The notes beneath the pieces were generated by a model. That model did no database searches, had not been told where the DNA came from, and was given only the letters and a program-made list of their open reading frames with translations. Below are positions 14,751 to 23,487 of a DNA stretch of 32,500 nucleotides, in pieces. Each line of letters opens with the position of its first letter. The first letter of the stretch is position 1. Source of the stretch: a virus; the IMG/VR virus record IMGVR_UViG_3300030333_006078, positions 451-32,950 of that record. The stretch is one strand, 5' to 3'. The position numbers and the translations under genes are program-made.

Positions 14751-16499
14751 TTAAGGTTTTAATATTCTAAATTGTCCAACTTTTCCAGTAAAATTAAAGT
14801 CTTCAATTTTCATAGATATATAGTTGGGGGATTCATAAGTGCTTGCGTTTCCAGAAGGGATAATTCCAATTTTATAAGCCCCTATTGCCGACAAGGAACT
14901 CCTCGGAATAATTTTAGATTCTGTATTACTGTATAGCTCCACGCCTGTCAAGGGTAAGAAATATTTCCCTGAAACATCAACTTGCCCAGAAATCGCGCTA
15001 GTAGGCTTGCTCACACCCAACACGCTAGGCGTTTTGCCGCTTATATTAACAGGTGTTGAATACATTAATGTGTCTAAATTTTTATAGGTATAAGAGTTAT
15101 TTAAATCTGAATCTAAGTTGCTTATAACAGGGCGCTCAGGAGAATCAGCGGAAGCAAGCAAAAAGGCTCTACCTTCACCAATCATCACTGAATTAGCTAC
15201 AGCGGTTATCCTAGTGAAGCCCTGAACGTTTTGAGATAGCTCTGAATTATCCACTGTAACATACCCAAAGTAGTCAGGACCTTCAACCGTGGACTCTGGA
15301 TTTGACACGAAGAATTTACCTCTATAGCCGTATCTTAAATTTTTTCCAGACACGCCAACGGTCTTGACTATTTCGGAAGCATTGAAGGCTTTAATCGATA
15401 CTGTTTCACCAACAACCCAATTAGCTGGCATATGAAAGATAGTCGGTATTGGGAAAAAGTTTTGAGAACTCAAGTGCTTTCCTGTATACTCTCCTCCTAT
15501 GCCGCTGGCCATAACCGCTGCGGTTTTAATATTTTTTGGAACACTAACTGTTTTGTGAAACTCACCAGAGTTAACGAACGGACCCTCTATGTAAGTGTCG
15601 TTATATCCTTTAAATAAAATTTTGCTTTGCTCTAAATTTGTTCCGCTAAATCTTATATTCTGCTGATAAGCCCCCTTATTACTGTCGAAGCTGTCTATGT
15701 ATGGAGACTTGAGGTCTAATTTAGCTCCTAAGTTAAGCTCTTCTTTAACCGAGGATTGATATTGACCTCCAACGAAACTGCCAGTCACGTTTTGAATTAT
15801 AATAGAGCTGTCTTTTTTAACGCCTTCGGGCACATTAAAATATAATCCAGTAGTGTTTATTTGCGACAAATTGTTTCCTTCAACGAGCACGGGGTTATCA
15901 TTTATACCTTGAAGGCTGACTCTGTTTATTAAGTCTAAAGATTTGCCATCTATTAAGCCAGACTGATTATAATATTTTGGTGAATTAATTAAAGTTCCGT
16001 TCAATGGTGGGCGTATTCCAGTTAGCTCGCTAGTTGATGTGACCTCGTCAACCTTGGTGTAAATAGTAATCAATCCCTCTTCTATTCCGTGGGGCACCTT
16101 AAAAACCAGCTTTCTTTTTGAAGGCCAATCGTGATTTGCCACTCGAGTTTCACCAACGAATACCCCCGTTACATCTTCAAAGTAGTTACCTTTAACCGTC
16201 ACCTCGTCTCCCCACTTCTGTGATGTCGGGGAGAACTCAGATATAACTGGAGCACCAACGTATCTATAAGTTTGAGTTCCTGTATAACAGCCAACGGAAT
16301 TGCATACTACAACTTTATTGTGGTCAGGCAAGCAGCAAGGAACGTAAAGTTTAACCTTGGATTCGTTTTCAAATGAATTTGGTACGATTTCAGCTTGGTT
16401 AGCGTCAGATATAGAATTCCAATAAAACTTAGTATCCGCGTTGTGGTAGATGTTTTCACCACTCACAGTTAACTGTTCAAATTGTTTTATGACCTTCAT
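14751..16499 (-). CDS. multi-domain IPT/TIG Ig-like structural protein
   Basis: The 582-residue protein is built of beta-rich repeats. Clear IPT/TIG domains lie at about 83-158 (APVISEFSPTSQKWGDEVTV, then GNYFEDVTGVFVGE), about 255-345 (SPYIDSFDSNKGAYQQNIRF) and about 490-582 (KTPSVLGVSKPTSAISGQVD). Other segments are similar but less clear. The first 80 residues contain a cysteine cluster (C55, C56, C66, C71). No catalytic motif, coiled coil or signal peptide is seen. It is probably a tail or fibre decoration protein projecting Ig-like modules for weak attachment to host or mucus glycans. It overlaps its upstream neighbour by one base. Confidence 0.65.
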   Translation of the reverse strand: MKVIKQFEQLTVSGENIYHNADTKFYWNSISDANQAEIVPNSFENESKVKLYVPCCLPDHNKVVVCNSVGCYTGTQTYRYVGAPVISEFSPTSQKWGDEVTVKGNYFEDVTGVFVGETRVANHDWPSKRKLVFKVPHGIEEGLITIYTKVDEVTSTSELTGIRPPLNGTLINSPKYYNQSGLIDGKSLDLINRVSLQGINDNPVLVEGNNLSQINTTGLYFNVPEGVKKDSSIIIQNVTGSFVGGQYQSSVKEELNLGAKLDLKSPYIDSFDSNKGAYQQNIRFSGTNLEQSKILFKGYNDTYIEGPFVNSGEFHKTVSVPKNIKTAAVMASGIGGEYTGKHLSSQNFFPIPTIFHMPANWVVGETVSIKAFNASEIVKTVGVSGKNLRYGYRGKFFVSNPESTVEGPDYFGYVTVDNSELSQNVQGFTRITAVANSVMIGEGRAFLLASADSPERPVISNLDSDLNNSYTYKNLDTLMYSTPVNISGKTPSVLGVSKPTSAISGQVDVSGKYFLPLTGVELYSNTESKIIPRSSLSAIGAYKIGIIPSGNASTYESPNYISMKIEDFNFTGKVGQFRILKP

Positions 16500-17758
16500 T
16501 ATATTATTTCACTTACATCTAAATGACCCGTACCAATCATAAAGTTATTGTTGTTAGTTTGATATGCACCGCTTATGTACTTAATTTTATATTGACCTTC
16601 TTCAAAGTCATCTTCCCAGCACGCTGTCCCGCTATTTGAAATAGTTTTATTGCAATATTGTTGAACTCCAGCTCTTACCTTTTCACACCCAGCAGTCAAG
16701 TCAGTTCTGTAGCCGCTACATGATGTGTTAAGAGTTACATTTAATTTTCTTACTACGTCATCACCTTTGGCTGCGGTTCCCGTGCTGGACCATATTTGCC
16801 TGTCCCTTTCTAGAGTTACATCAAAAGTAGTGTCAGGGCAATTAACATCAACCGTGCTAACGGCTTTCTGTCCGCTAACAACAGGGTTGTAATTAACGTA
16901 ATACCTACTTGAGAAAAATCCTGTCACTGTCGAAAACCAAGTTCCGTCTCCCGCTTGGAATGTAGCGGGCGTGTTAAAGCTTATGGGCGCATTAGATGTA
17001 TTGGTTTGGCTAATTAATGGGTTTAAAGTCAGTCTATCGTCGTAACATTTGCCGCTGTAATAAAATTCATTAGCGTACGTGGTTCTTCTAGAGGTCGCTT
17101 CGGCTTCGCTTGTCCCCGTAGCGAATATAGCGCACCCTTCGTACGGTCCAGCTTGAACGCCCGTGGATATAGAATACGAAGTTATAGTATAATCAGAATA
17201 TTCTCCAGAAAGAGACACATTAGTAGAGTGTATCAAGCCTGTCAAAATTCCAGTTAAATATGATTCTAAAGTGCATTCTCCGCTGCAAGTATAATCTCCA
17301 GAAACGCATTCATCACCAGAGATGGTATTTGTTGAAAGATAAGACGCCCCTCCCATAAAAGGGTGGTTCGGGCAGAAAGGGTAAATGTCGCTGTAAAAAA
17401 CACTACTCTGCCACATTCTAGGCATGCTAACTTTCGTAGAAGCCCCAGGAGTACCTGGAACCCCGCAGTAGTACACCCCCTCAGAGGAGCCAAGTGTGCT
17501 GCCGGGCTCAGAGTGTATGCCGTCTAGAGTGTCCGATAAATGAAACGGATGATTAACATTTGAAGGGTCAGATTGGTCAAATTTATATATCTTCATCCCC
17601 GTAACCCCAAGGTCACAATCGTTATGATAATCTAGAGGCTTATAGAAATCTTGATTCCACGAGGTATCTCCCGAGCCGCTTATAAAAAATTCATTTTGCC
17701 CAACGCCCCCACCGTTGTCGGCAACTTTTATATAATATGTAACGTGTGGTTCAGGCAT
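16499..17758 (-). CDS. cupredoxin-like phage structural protein
   Basis: The first 140 residues match a domain seen in marine phage structural proteins: KIYKFDQSDPSNVNHPFHLSD (read as 56-66 and 67-76), YYCGVPGTPGA and FCPNHPFMGGA. The residues H70, C129, H132 and M135 have the order of a type 1 copper site (His, Cys, His, Met). Whether copper is bound is unknown. The rest is beta-rich with many cysteines (about a dozen after residue 145), suggesting disulfides outside the cell. Residues 213-241 contain an ATGTSEAEA...SGKC motif that recurs in the neighbouring 750-residue protein. It overlaps the next gene by one base and is probably part of the tail fibre or decoration complex. Confidence 0.6.
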   Translation of the reverse strand: MPEPHVTYYIKVADNGGGVGQNEFFISGSGDTSWNQDFYKPLDYHNDCDLGVTGMKIYKFDQSDPSNVNHPFHLSDTLDGIHSEPGSTLGSSEGVYYCGVPGTPGASTKVSMPRMWQSSVFYSDIYPFCPNHPFMGGASYLSTNTISGDECVSGDYTCSGECTLESYLTGILTGLIHSTNVSLSGEYSDYTITSYSISTGVQAGPYEGCAIFATGTSEAEATSRRTTYANEFYYSGKCYDDRLTLNPLISQTNTSNAPISFNTPATFQAGDGTWFSTVTGFFSSRYYVNYNPVVSGQKAVSTVDVNCPDTTFDVTLERDRQIWSSTGTAAKGDDVVRKLNVTLNTSCSGYRTDLTAGCEKVRAGVQQYCNKTISNSGTACWEDDFEEGQYKIKYISGAYQTNNNNFMIGTGHLDVSEII

Positions 17759-17759
17759 T

Positions 17760-20012
17760 TTAACAGTATCCGTATGTTGTTCCAGTTAAGTTTAGGGTTG
17801 TGTTTATAGTAGTGGAGGAAAGTACATAATTTCCAGTTAAACATTGAGAATAGCTAGTATCTTTTTGAGATTGAATTTGCAGTATAGCTTGAGCCTCAGT
17901 ACCAGCCACGCCACTAATTTTATTATTAAATTGATAGTTGTTGGAATTTGTATGAGCGTAACTAGTGGTTAAATTATCTCCTCCTGGATATCCATTGGGG
18001 TACAAATCATTCATTCCAGAGAGTCTTATATTTTCCCAAGCGGGTAAAGTATAGTCTGCAAATGAAGCGGTTGGATAAGGGTAATTTATACCGCTCTTGT
18101 ACGTATTCGCTTCTCTGATGTTAACGTAACCATGATTCCAATTAGTTATAATATATCCTGGATGCGAATTCAATTGCTGGGTAACGCTTCCAGAACTGAT
18201 AGCGTTGCTATATCCTGTTCCGCTTAGGTATATAGTTGGGAAGCTGGAAGAGCTAAGCACTTCAGTGCTGTATAAAAACCCGCTCTGAGCGCACGACAGG
18301 TACGGTCTTTCGTTTGCGTAAGCGTTGAAGTCGCTTATGCACAAATCTTTAATAGGAACTATAGATGGATGATTCCCTGTTTCACCAGCTATAAGCCCCG
18401 TCATCATGCCGCTTCTATAAAAAGAAGAGGCGCTCGATATGTAGGTATTACCAGAATTAGTTATAGTACACAAACAGGGCTGCAAAGCGTAAGAGAAGGC
18501 GTCGTAAGAGTCTCCGTATTCGTCTGTGGTGTATATGCCGCTGTTAAACATGTTGTCGGCTAACTTCGCACTCTTAACTATAGTCTGGCCCGTTGCTTTT
18601 ATGTAATAATAATCTGTACTGTTAAATGAGTTGTCGTACTCATAGCCCAACTTAAACGTAGTCGAACCACTGGTTATCCCACTGTTTCTCATGGACAGGC
18701 AAATCTTGTCAGGCTTTTCAGTTGTAGTAAATGAATACTGAGAGTTATATTTAGCCGTTTCTAAAGCGTCTTGCGTGTCGTAAGTAGTAGGCTCGTTAAT
18801 TAACACTGAGCTAAAGATGGGTACGGTAGATTGATTTATAACTGGAGAATCAATTATAGATATTATATCACTGGCGCTAGCGGAACCGTGCGTTCCTTGA
18901 ATTGATAAATCATACACCCCTTGATTTAAGCCGCTAGCTGGGATGCTAAGAATAGTATTGGTGTGACTAAAGCTAGAGTCGGACAATAAGTTAACAGAAG
19001 TTCCTCTTTGGTCTGTTAAAGTCGCGCTAGAAAGACCAATTATGTTGGAGCCGATAACAGACATAGACTCAGTCGAGCCCTTCTTACGCACCAAAAACTG
19101 ATTAGGCAAAATAGAAAGGGACAAGGTCGCAGCGCTAGGAGCAATGTTAGACAGACTTTTATAGTTCTCTACAGACTCAGACGTTACCCCAGACGGACCA
19201 ACGACTTTAACTTTATGATTAAAAACGCCAGCAGGAACAGAGCCAGACAAGCGCGTATTACTGACTCTTTGGAAAGTTACCCCAGAGTCGTTAATAGAAA
19301 CGTTAGAAACGTCATGTAGAGCGTAACCGTAAATATTCAGAGGGTTGCCCTGCTCACCTTCTGCTGGTGAAAAAGATGTGATTAAAGGAATAGGTACAAA
19401 TTTATAGCTGGTAGCCTCAGACCTAGGTGTCGAACAGGTTACGGCCACAGACGCTTTCTGATTTGTAAAGTTGCCAGTATCTTCTATAGTACCTATAGCC
19501 AACCAATCTCCAGAGTCATCCTCAAATACAGCGTAGTCGGAAACCCTAGTTGAAGCAGAAGTATAACCGTTGTTAGTATAGGAGCCATCGTCTCCACATA
19601 AACCACTTACATAAGCATCATACAACCTTCCTGACGCCAAGGCTTCAGACGAGCCAGTAGCGTTTAAATTGCATATGGTGACGGCAGAAACAGCATTTGA
19701 ATAAGAGACGACCCCAGACGTACACGAGTTACTGAAGCCGCTGGCCACAACTTCTGCGTTAAGATTAGAAAATGCTCCAGTTTGCTTATAGCCCGTAGCG
19801 TCTATATTATGAGTCCGTGTTTCAGGAGTCTTTTTAAAAGTGACGTAATCCCAATTAGCGTCCTCTGGAACCTTCGCTAAAATGGTGGTATTATTTGATT
19901 GAGCTTTTGCGTTTTGAGAAAGCCCACTACCGAAGTAGACACCAGTAATTGCGCCCGCTTGCGTTACATTAAACGGTACTATCTGTCCTATATTTCCACT
20001 GATTGCTGACAT
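17760..20012 (-). CDS. large IPT/TIG-containing tail or fibre protein
   Basis: The 750-residue protein has an Ig-like start (residues 1-60), a clear IPT/TIG domain at about 209-286 (PLITSFSPAEGEQGNPLNI, then GPSGVTSESV) and a second at about 305-390. The remainder is serine-, threonine- and tyrosine-rich with scattered cysteines, and no coiled coil or enzyme motif. A short motif of the form TGxSEAxAxxR with a following SGxC occurs near residues 118-142 and, in a variant, near 702-727; a third copy lies in the 419-residue neighbour. It is most likely an extended beta-structured virion surface protein. It shares one base with the upstream tail-tube-like gene. Confidence 0.62.
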   Translation of the reverse strand: MSAISGNIGQIVPFNVTQAGAITGVYFGSGLSQNAKAQSNNTTILAKVPEDANWDYVTFKKTPETRTHNIDATGYKQTGAFSNLNAEVVASGFSNSCTSGVVSYSNAVSAVTICNLNATGSSEALASGRLYDAYVSGLCGDDGSYTNNGYTSASTRVSDYAVFEDDSGDWLAIGTIEDTGNFTNQKASVAVTCSTPRSEATSYKFVPIPLITSFSPAEGEQGNPLNIYGYALHDVSNVSINDSGVTFQRVSNTRLSGSVPAGVFNHKVKVVGPSGVTSESVENYKSLSNIAPSAATLSLSILPNQFLVRKKGSTESMSVIGSNIIGLSSATLTDQRGTSVNLLSDSSFSHTNTILSIPASGLNQGVYDLSIQGTHGSASASDIISIIDSPVINQSTVPIFSSVLINEPTTYDTQDALETAKYNSQYSFTTTEKPDKICLSMRNSGITSGSTTFKLGYEYDNSFNSTDYYYIKATGQTIVKSAKLADNMFNSGIYTTDEYGDSYDAFSYALQPCLCTITNSGNTYISSASSFYRSGMMTGLIAGETGNHPSIVPIKDLCISDFNAYANERPYLSCAQSGFLYSTEVLSSSSFPTIYLSGTGYSNAISSGSVTQQLNSHPGYIITNWNHGYVNIREANTYKSGINYPYPTASFADYTLPAWENIRLSGMNDLYPNGYPGGDNLTTSYAHTNSNNYQFNNKISGVAGTEAQAILQIQSQKDTSYSQCLTGNYVLSSTTINTTLNLTGTTYGYC

Positions 20013-21016
20013 TACGGTAGGAAGACTGAGTCAATTGATATAGCTGGTCTAATGATTTCTCCACCAGCGGTTATTACTTTATAGGGTCCGTCCTTAGCGA
20101 ACCTTGGAATTTTTACTTTGATTTCTGTGTCTGATATGGATATAAATTCATTCGCTCTAACATTATTATTGAAATAAACTGCGGTTGTAGAGCCTAAGTT
20201 TGTTCCTGTGATAGTGAAAGTCTGCCCCACAGTCAAATCCGCCCCGCTTGGCGAGTCGTTTGTTATTGTGGGCACTCCCCCATAAGAGCTAGACTCGACG
20301 CTTAAAGAGGCTCTTATCTTTTGACCATAACTTATACTTACGTCTTTAGACGATAGGGTTCCAGCGACCTTATAGGTTTCTCCGCCTATGTTAAAATCTA
20401 TAGTCACGGGCTTGCCTGTATACGCTAAAGCCTCTTGAAAGTTGTATGTGTCCATGTCAACACTAGAAAGCCTTTTTCCAAACCGTATGTCTGAAGGTAT
20501 TAAATCACCATGCCTATAGACAGGTTCGACATTTTGAGATAAGTTATAATTTAAATTTTGAATCTTTGAGTCAGCATCTATACCTTGGAGGGTAAGCTGC
20601 ATGTCAGAAAATTGAAGATACTTATTGTCTTGGTCAGGTAACGTAGCGGGAGAAAACGTGCCTCCAAAATCCTCAAAGAAGTCTATGCCAGCGTCTATCC
20701 TTACTGGCCCAAAGGGGTCGGCGTTAAATGAATACGAGGTCAAGTACCCTTTCTGTAGGGTTAGTCCAGCTATCTCAAATGGAATATGAGTCTTGGCCTC
20801 CAAAAAAGGCTTTAAGGGGTCTGCGCCAGTTAGATAGTAGGATATACTCAGGGAGCTTTTAACCCCCGCTGAAGCTGGTCTGTCAAATGCTCCTGCCCTG
20901 TCGGCCTGTTTAGTCTCAGAAAGTTCGGGGTTTACGCTAAAACTAGCAGAATCAACTAAAATAGCTTTTCCGTTAATTTTAAAATAGATGTTGTTATAAT
21001 TATAGTATAATGCCAT
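20012..21016 (-). CDS. major tail tube-like protein with C-terminal IPT/TIG domain
   Basis: The 334-residue protein starts like a tail tube or tube-like subunit: YFKINGKAILVDSASFSVNP, then RPASAGVKSSLSISYYLTGADPLKPFL, with a repeated similar half from about residue 130 (LQFSDMQLTLQGIDADSKIQ and VTIDFNIGGETYKVAGTLSS). Residues about 253-328 are an added IPT/TIG Ig-like domain (PTITNDSPSGADLTVGQTF, then GTNLGSTTAVYF), as in lambda gpV, whose tube subunit also carries a surface Ig domain. It is the first gene of the minus-strand cluster, with a likely promoter at 21035-21063. The two-half layout could also mean a distal tail protein rather than the main tube protein. Confidence 0.58.
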   Translation of the reverse strand: MALYYNYNNIYFKINGKAILVDSASFSVNPELSETKQADRAGAFDRPASAGVKSSLSISYYLTGADPLKPFLEAKTHIPFEIAGLTLQKGYLTSYSFNADPFGPVRIDAGIDFFEDFGGTFSPATLPDQDNKYLQFSDMQLTLQGIDADSKIQNLNYNLSQNVEPVYRHGDLIPSDIRFGKRLSSVDMDTYNFQEALAYTGKPVTIDFNIGGETYKVAGTLSSKDVSISYGQKIRASLSVESSSYGGVPTITNDSPSGADLTVGQTFTITGTNLGSTTAVYFNNNVRANEFISISDTEIKVKIPRFAKDGPYKVITAGGEIIRPAISIDSVFLP

Positions 21017-21117
21017 CCTTAAACCTTGTTCCTTATTTTACTATTTACACTGATAATCCGCAAGAATTTTTTATTTTCTGCTCGTATAAGTGTAAAATAA
21101 AGTGAGGAAAAAGGAAT
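21017..21117. promoter_or_regulatory. divergent intergenic region between two tail gene groups
   Basis: This AT-rich 101-base gap separates the leftward tail cluster from the rightward tip cluster. Leftward, TTGCGG (complement of 21058-21063), 17 bases and TAAAAT (complement of 21035-21040) form a fair promoter, 18 bases before the ATG at 21016. Rightward, GTGTAAAATA (21090-21099) or TATAAG (21085-21090) could be a -10 box, but no good -35 box was found. The arms tttacac (21044-21050) and gtgtaaa (21090-21096) form an inverted repeat with a 39-base spacer. GAGG at 21104-21107 is a possible ribosome-binding site for the rightward gene. Confidence 0.45.
21044..21096. repeat. inverted repeat in the divergent promoter region
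   Basis: Arms tttacac (21044-21050) and gtgtaaa (21090-21096) are perfect 7-base inverted copies. Each lies about 20-30 bases in front of one of the two divergent start codons. They could be a shared operator or paired promoter elements; 7 bases in AT-rich DNA may also be chance. Confidence 0.3.
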
Positions 21118-21627
21118 ATGGCATCTATATATGAAATACCAAATTGGTCTGGGGGAATTACAGCCAGCAAGAATGACGTTTACTTTCATACTAGCAAACA
21201 CTTTTATAGCCTAGAGAGCTCAAACACAGAAACCCCAAGTACTGGTGCCGCTAAATGGGGCGGATACACCACCTACAACAACGCAACAATTCCTCATTTT
21301 TTCTGGGTGCCAGATTACGGAACAAGTGTTTCGTCGGAGCCCCAAGTAGACGTTATTCAATTCGGTGACGGATACGAACAAAGAGCCCCACAAAACATCA
21401 GCGCAGACTTGTTAAAAGTAGATGTAAGTTTTGATAACAGAGACGAAAAAGAGGTTACAGCTATGGCTCACTTCCTGCACGCCAGAGGAGCCAAGGACGC
21501 GTTCGCTTTCACGCCCCCCTCTCCGTACGGTTCAATGAAAAAATTTGTATGCAGAACTTGGGATATCAGCATGAATTTTCATAATAATTTCAGCCTGAAA
21601 GCTTCGTTCGAAGAAGTGGTTAGCTAG
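21118..21627 (+). CDS. minor tail protein, lambda gpM family, with N-terminal module
   Basis: Residues about 58-169 match the lambda gpM minor tail family (VDVIQFGDGYEQRAPQNIS, then FLHARGAKDAFAFTPPSPYG, CRTWDISM and the end LKASFEEVVS). gpM acts in assembly of the conical tail tip. The first 50 residues are extra: an aromatic-rich unit (NW at 9-10, FYSLESSN, KWGGY) that resembles a carbohydrate-binding family 5/12 module. The ATG at 21118 has GAGG ten bases upstream. The gene starts the rightward tip operon and its stop is one base before the gpL ATG. Confidence 0.85.
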   Translation: MASIYEIPNWSGGITASKNDVYFHTSKHFYSLESSNTETPSTGAAKWGGYTTYNNATIPHFFWVPDYGTSVSSEPQVDVIQFGDGYEQRAPQNISADLLKVDVSFDNRDEKEVTAMAHFLHARGAKDAFAFTPPSPYGSMKKFVCRTWDISMNFHNNFSLKASFEEVVS

Positions 21628-21628
21628 T

Positions 21629-22783
21629 ATGAATCCAAACACATCAAAAGTATCAACTAAGAAGGTTGCAGAGAGCGCGATGTCTCTGGAGCCTTCGGCT
21701 ATCGTAACGCTTTTTGAAATTGATGTCAGCGACCTAATCGCTAGAGGAGAAAGATATGTATACTCTGATATCGGTGAACCAATTAGAAGTCAACTCAGGT
21801 TTCATAACAACTTAAAACTAATACAAAACAATATAATCTGGAATGGAAACGATTATTTCCCAGTTCCGATTAAAGCTGACGGATTTGAAACTTCAGCTAA
21901 AGGCTCCCCTCCAACACCCAAGCTTACGCTAACCATCAACCCTAAAGGTTTGGATGAAGAAACTCAACATAGAATCAAATACATTAAATATGCTATCAGA
22001 GATTTAGATAGTTTGGTAGGAGCCAAAGTAACCCGCACAAGAACTTTTGCTAAATATTTAGATGGGTTAAATTTTTATGATAACTACGGAGCTAGTGACC
22101 AAAAGTTAAAATCAAATATCCTTCAGCCCCCAGAAGGTTTCGACCCAGACCCAAACGCTTACTTCCCTCAAGACGTTTACTTTATAGATAGAAAATCTGG
22201 AGAAAACAAAAACACAGTTGAATTTGAGCTGGCCAGCCCGTTCGACTTACAAGGCCTAAAGTTGCCAGCAAGAGTCGTCACAGAACACAACTGCGTTTGG
22301 ACTTACAGAGGGGAAGGGTGTTGCTACGAATACGATACAGTAAAGCAAACAGGGGTTACAGATATACACTACAACGAAGATGGAAATTGCAGAGCTCCAG
22401 AAGGCGGAAGCGCGCCGCCCTTGGCTACGTTCAAAAATGAAAAGATAAGCAAAATCATAGGAACCTCTTTAAAACACGAAGCATCGTCTGGGTATGTGCC
22501 GGGTGAGTTATGGGACCAAAGCAAAACCTATAGCGCGGGGCAGTATGTTAGAGTCAACCTAAAGGGCGTAAATTACTATTATGTTTCCAGAGGTCAGGTT
22601 AATAACGTGGACAACCTAGGCAAGCCACCGCCACATGAGGCTTTTTGGGTTGCAGACGAATGCTCTAAAGAACTCAAGGGCTGCGCATTGCGATGGAGAG
22701 AAAATCCGGAATCAGCCCAACCAGCAACAACTCCCCTACCCATAGGCGCGTTCCCAACTTCTAGAAGAGGGGGTACTTCGTGA
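21629..22783 (+). CDS. minor tail protein, lambda gpL family
   Basis: The 384-residue protein matches lambda gpL: VTLFEIDVSDLI, WNGNDYFPVPI, LTINPKGLDE, GAKVTRTRTF, FPQDVYFIDRKS and VEFELASPFDLQGLKLPAR. gpL contributes to the tail tip and in lambda binds a 4Fe-4S cluster through four cysteines. Here C222, C231, C345 and C352 fit the first pair and last pair. Between them lies an insertion of about 90 residues that includes a carbohydrate-binding-like unit (LWDQSKTYSAGQYV, YYYVSRG, HEAFWV; residues 292-342) and one more cysteine, C254. The family is usually 200-280 residues, so the length reflects this insertion and a longer start. The stop overlaps the next GTG start by 4 bases. Confidence 0.88.
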   Translation: MNPNTSKVSTKKVAESAMSLEPSAIVTLFEIDVSDLIARGERYVYSDIGEPIRSQLRFHNNLKLIQNNIIWNGNDYFPVPIKADGFETSAKGSPPTPKLTLTINPKGLDEETQHRIKYIKYAIRDLDSLVGAKVTRTRTFAKYLDGLNFYDNYGASDQKLKSNILQPPEGFDPDPNAYFPQDVYFIDRKSGENKNTVEFELASPFDLQGLKLPARVVTEHNCVWTYRGEGCCYEYDTVKQTGVTDIHYNEDGNCRAPEGGSAPPLATFKNEKISKIIGTSLKHEASSGYVPGELWDQSKTYSAGQYVRVNLKGVNYYYVSRGQVNNVDNLGKPPPHEAFWVADECSKELKGCALRWRENPESAQPATTPLPIGAFPTSRRGGTS

Positions 22784-23487
22784 CCTTGTCTCAAGACATA
22801 AAATCTTTTATTAAGCTTCACGCAAAAAACGAAGCTCCAGAAGAATGCTGCGGATTTATACTAAACGACTCCACAGCCTGTAAAGCCAACAACTCATCCC
22901 AAAACAAAAGTCAAAGATTCAGTATCTCAGCCGAAGACTATTTGCAAGCCGCACGCTTGGGTAAGATAACAGCTATATACCACTCTCATCCCTCCACAGA
23001 CGCAACGTTTTCTGAATACGATAAATTTAATAGCATCAATCATAATCTTATATATGTGCTATACTCTTTAAAGGACAACTCTTTTAGCCAGTTTGACCCG
23101 TCTCTTTCCTCGTTCAATGAATACGTCGGAAGAAACTTCGACATAGGAAAGACGGATTGTTTTGGCTTGATGAGGGACTTTTACAAAGCCGAGCTAAATA
23201 TAAATTTGAATAATTATAAAAGAGACCAAGATTGGAAAACATACCTAAGCGAACTCTTTGACAAGCACTTTAAAACAGAAGGGTTCGAGGAGGTTTCGCA
23301 ATTACAGAAATACGACTGCATTCTTTTTAAGAGCAGAAAGAATGGCCCTTCGTCTCATATAGCCGTATATCTAGGTGATGGTTTGATGCTTCACCAACCG
23401 CAAAAGAGCTTCTCTAGGATAGAGGAATACTCAGAAAGACACAAAAAATTAACCAATAAAATCATAAGACACAATGAGCTTAACTAA
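22780..23487 (+). CDS. tail tip peptidase, lambda gpK family (JAB/MPN plus NlpC/P60)
   Basis: The 235-residue protein has two domains as in lambda gpK. The N-terminal JAMM metallopeptidase part has E22 in PEECCGF and HSHP at 68-71 followed by S78 and D81. The C-terminal NlpC/P60 part has catalytic C127 in TDCFGL, H193 in SSHIAVYLGD and H205. In related phages this protein acts in tail tip assembly and may cleave peptidoglycan during DNA entry. Both active sites look complete. The start is GTG at 22780, overlapping the gpL stop (GTGA). The end overlaps gpI by 14 bases. Confidence 0.9.
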   Translation: MTLSQDIKSFIKLHAKNEAPEECCGFILNDSTACKANNSSQNKSQRFSISAEDYLQAARLGKITAIYHSHPSTDATFSEYDKFNSINHNLIYVLYSLKDNSFSQFDPSLSSFNEYVGRNFDIGKTDCFGLMRDFYKAELNINLNNYKRDQDWKTYLSELFDKHFKTEGFEEVSQLQKYDCILFKSRKNGPSSHIAVYLGDGLMLHQPQKSFSRIEEYSERHKKLTNKIIRHNELN

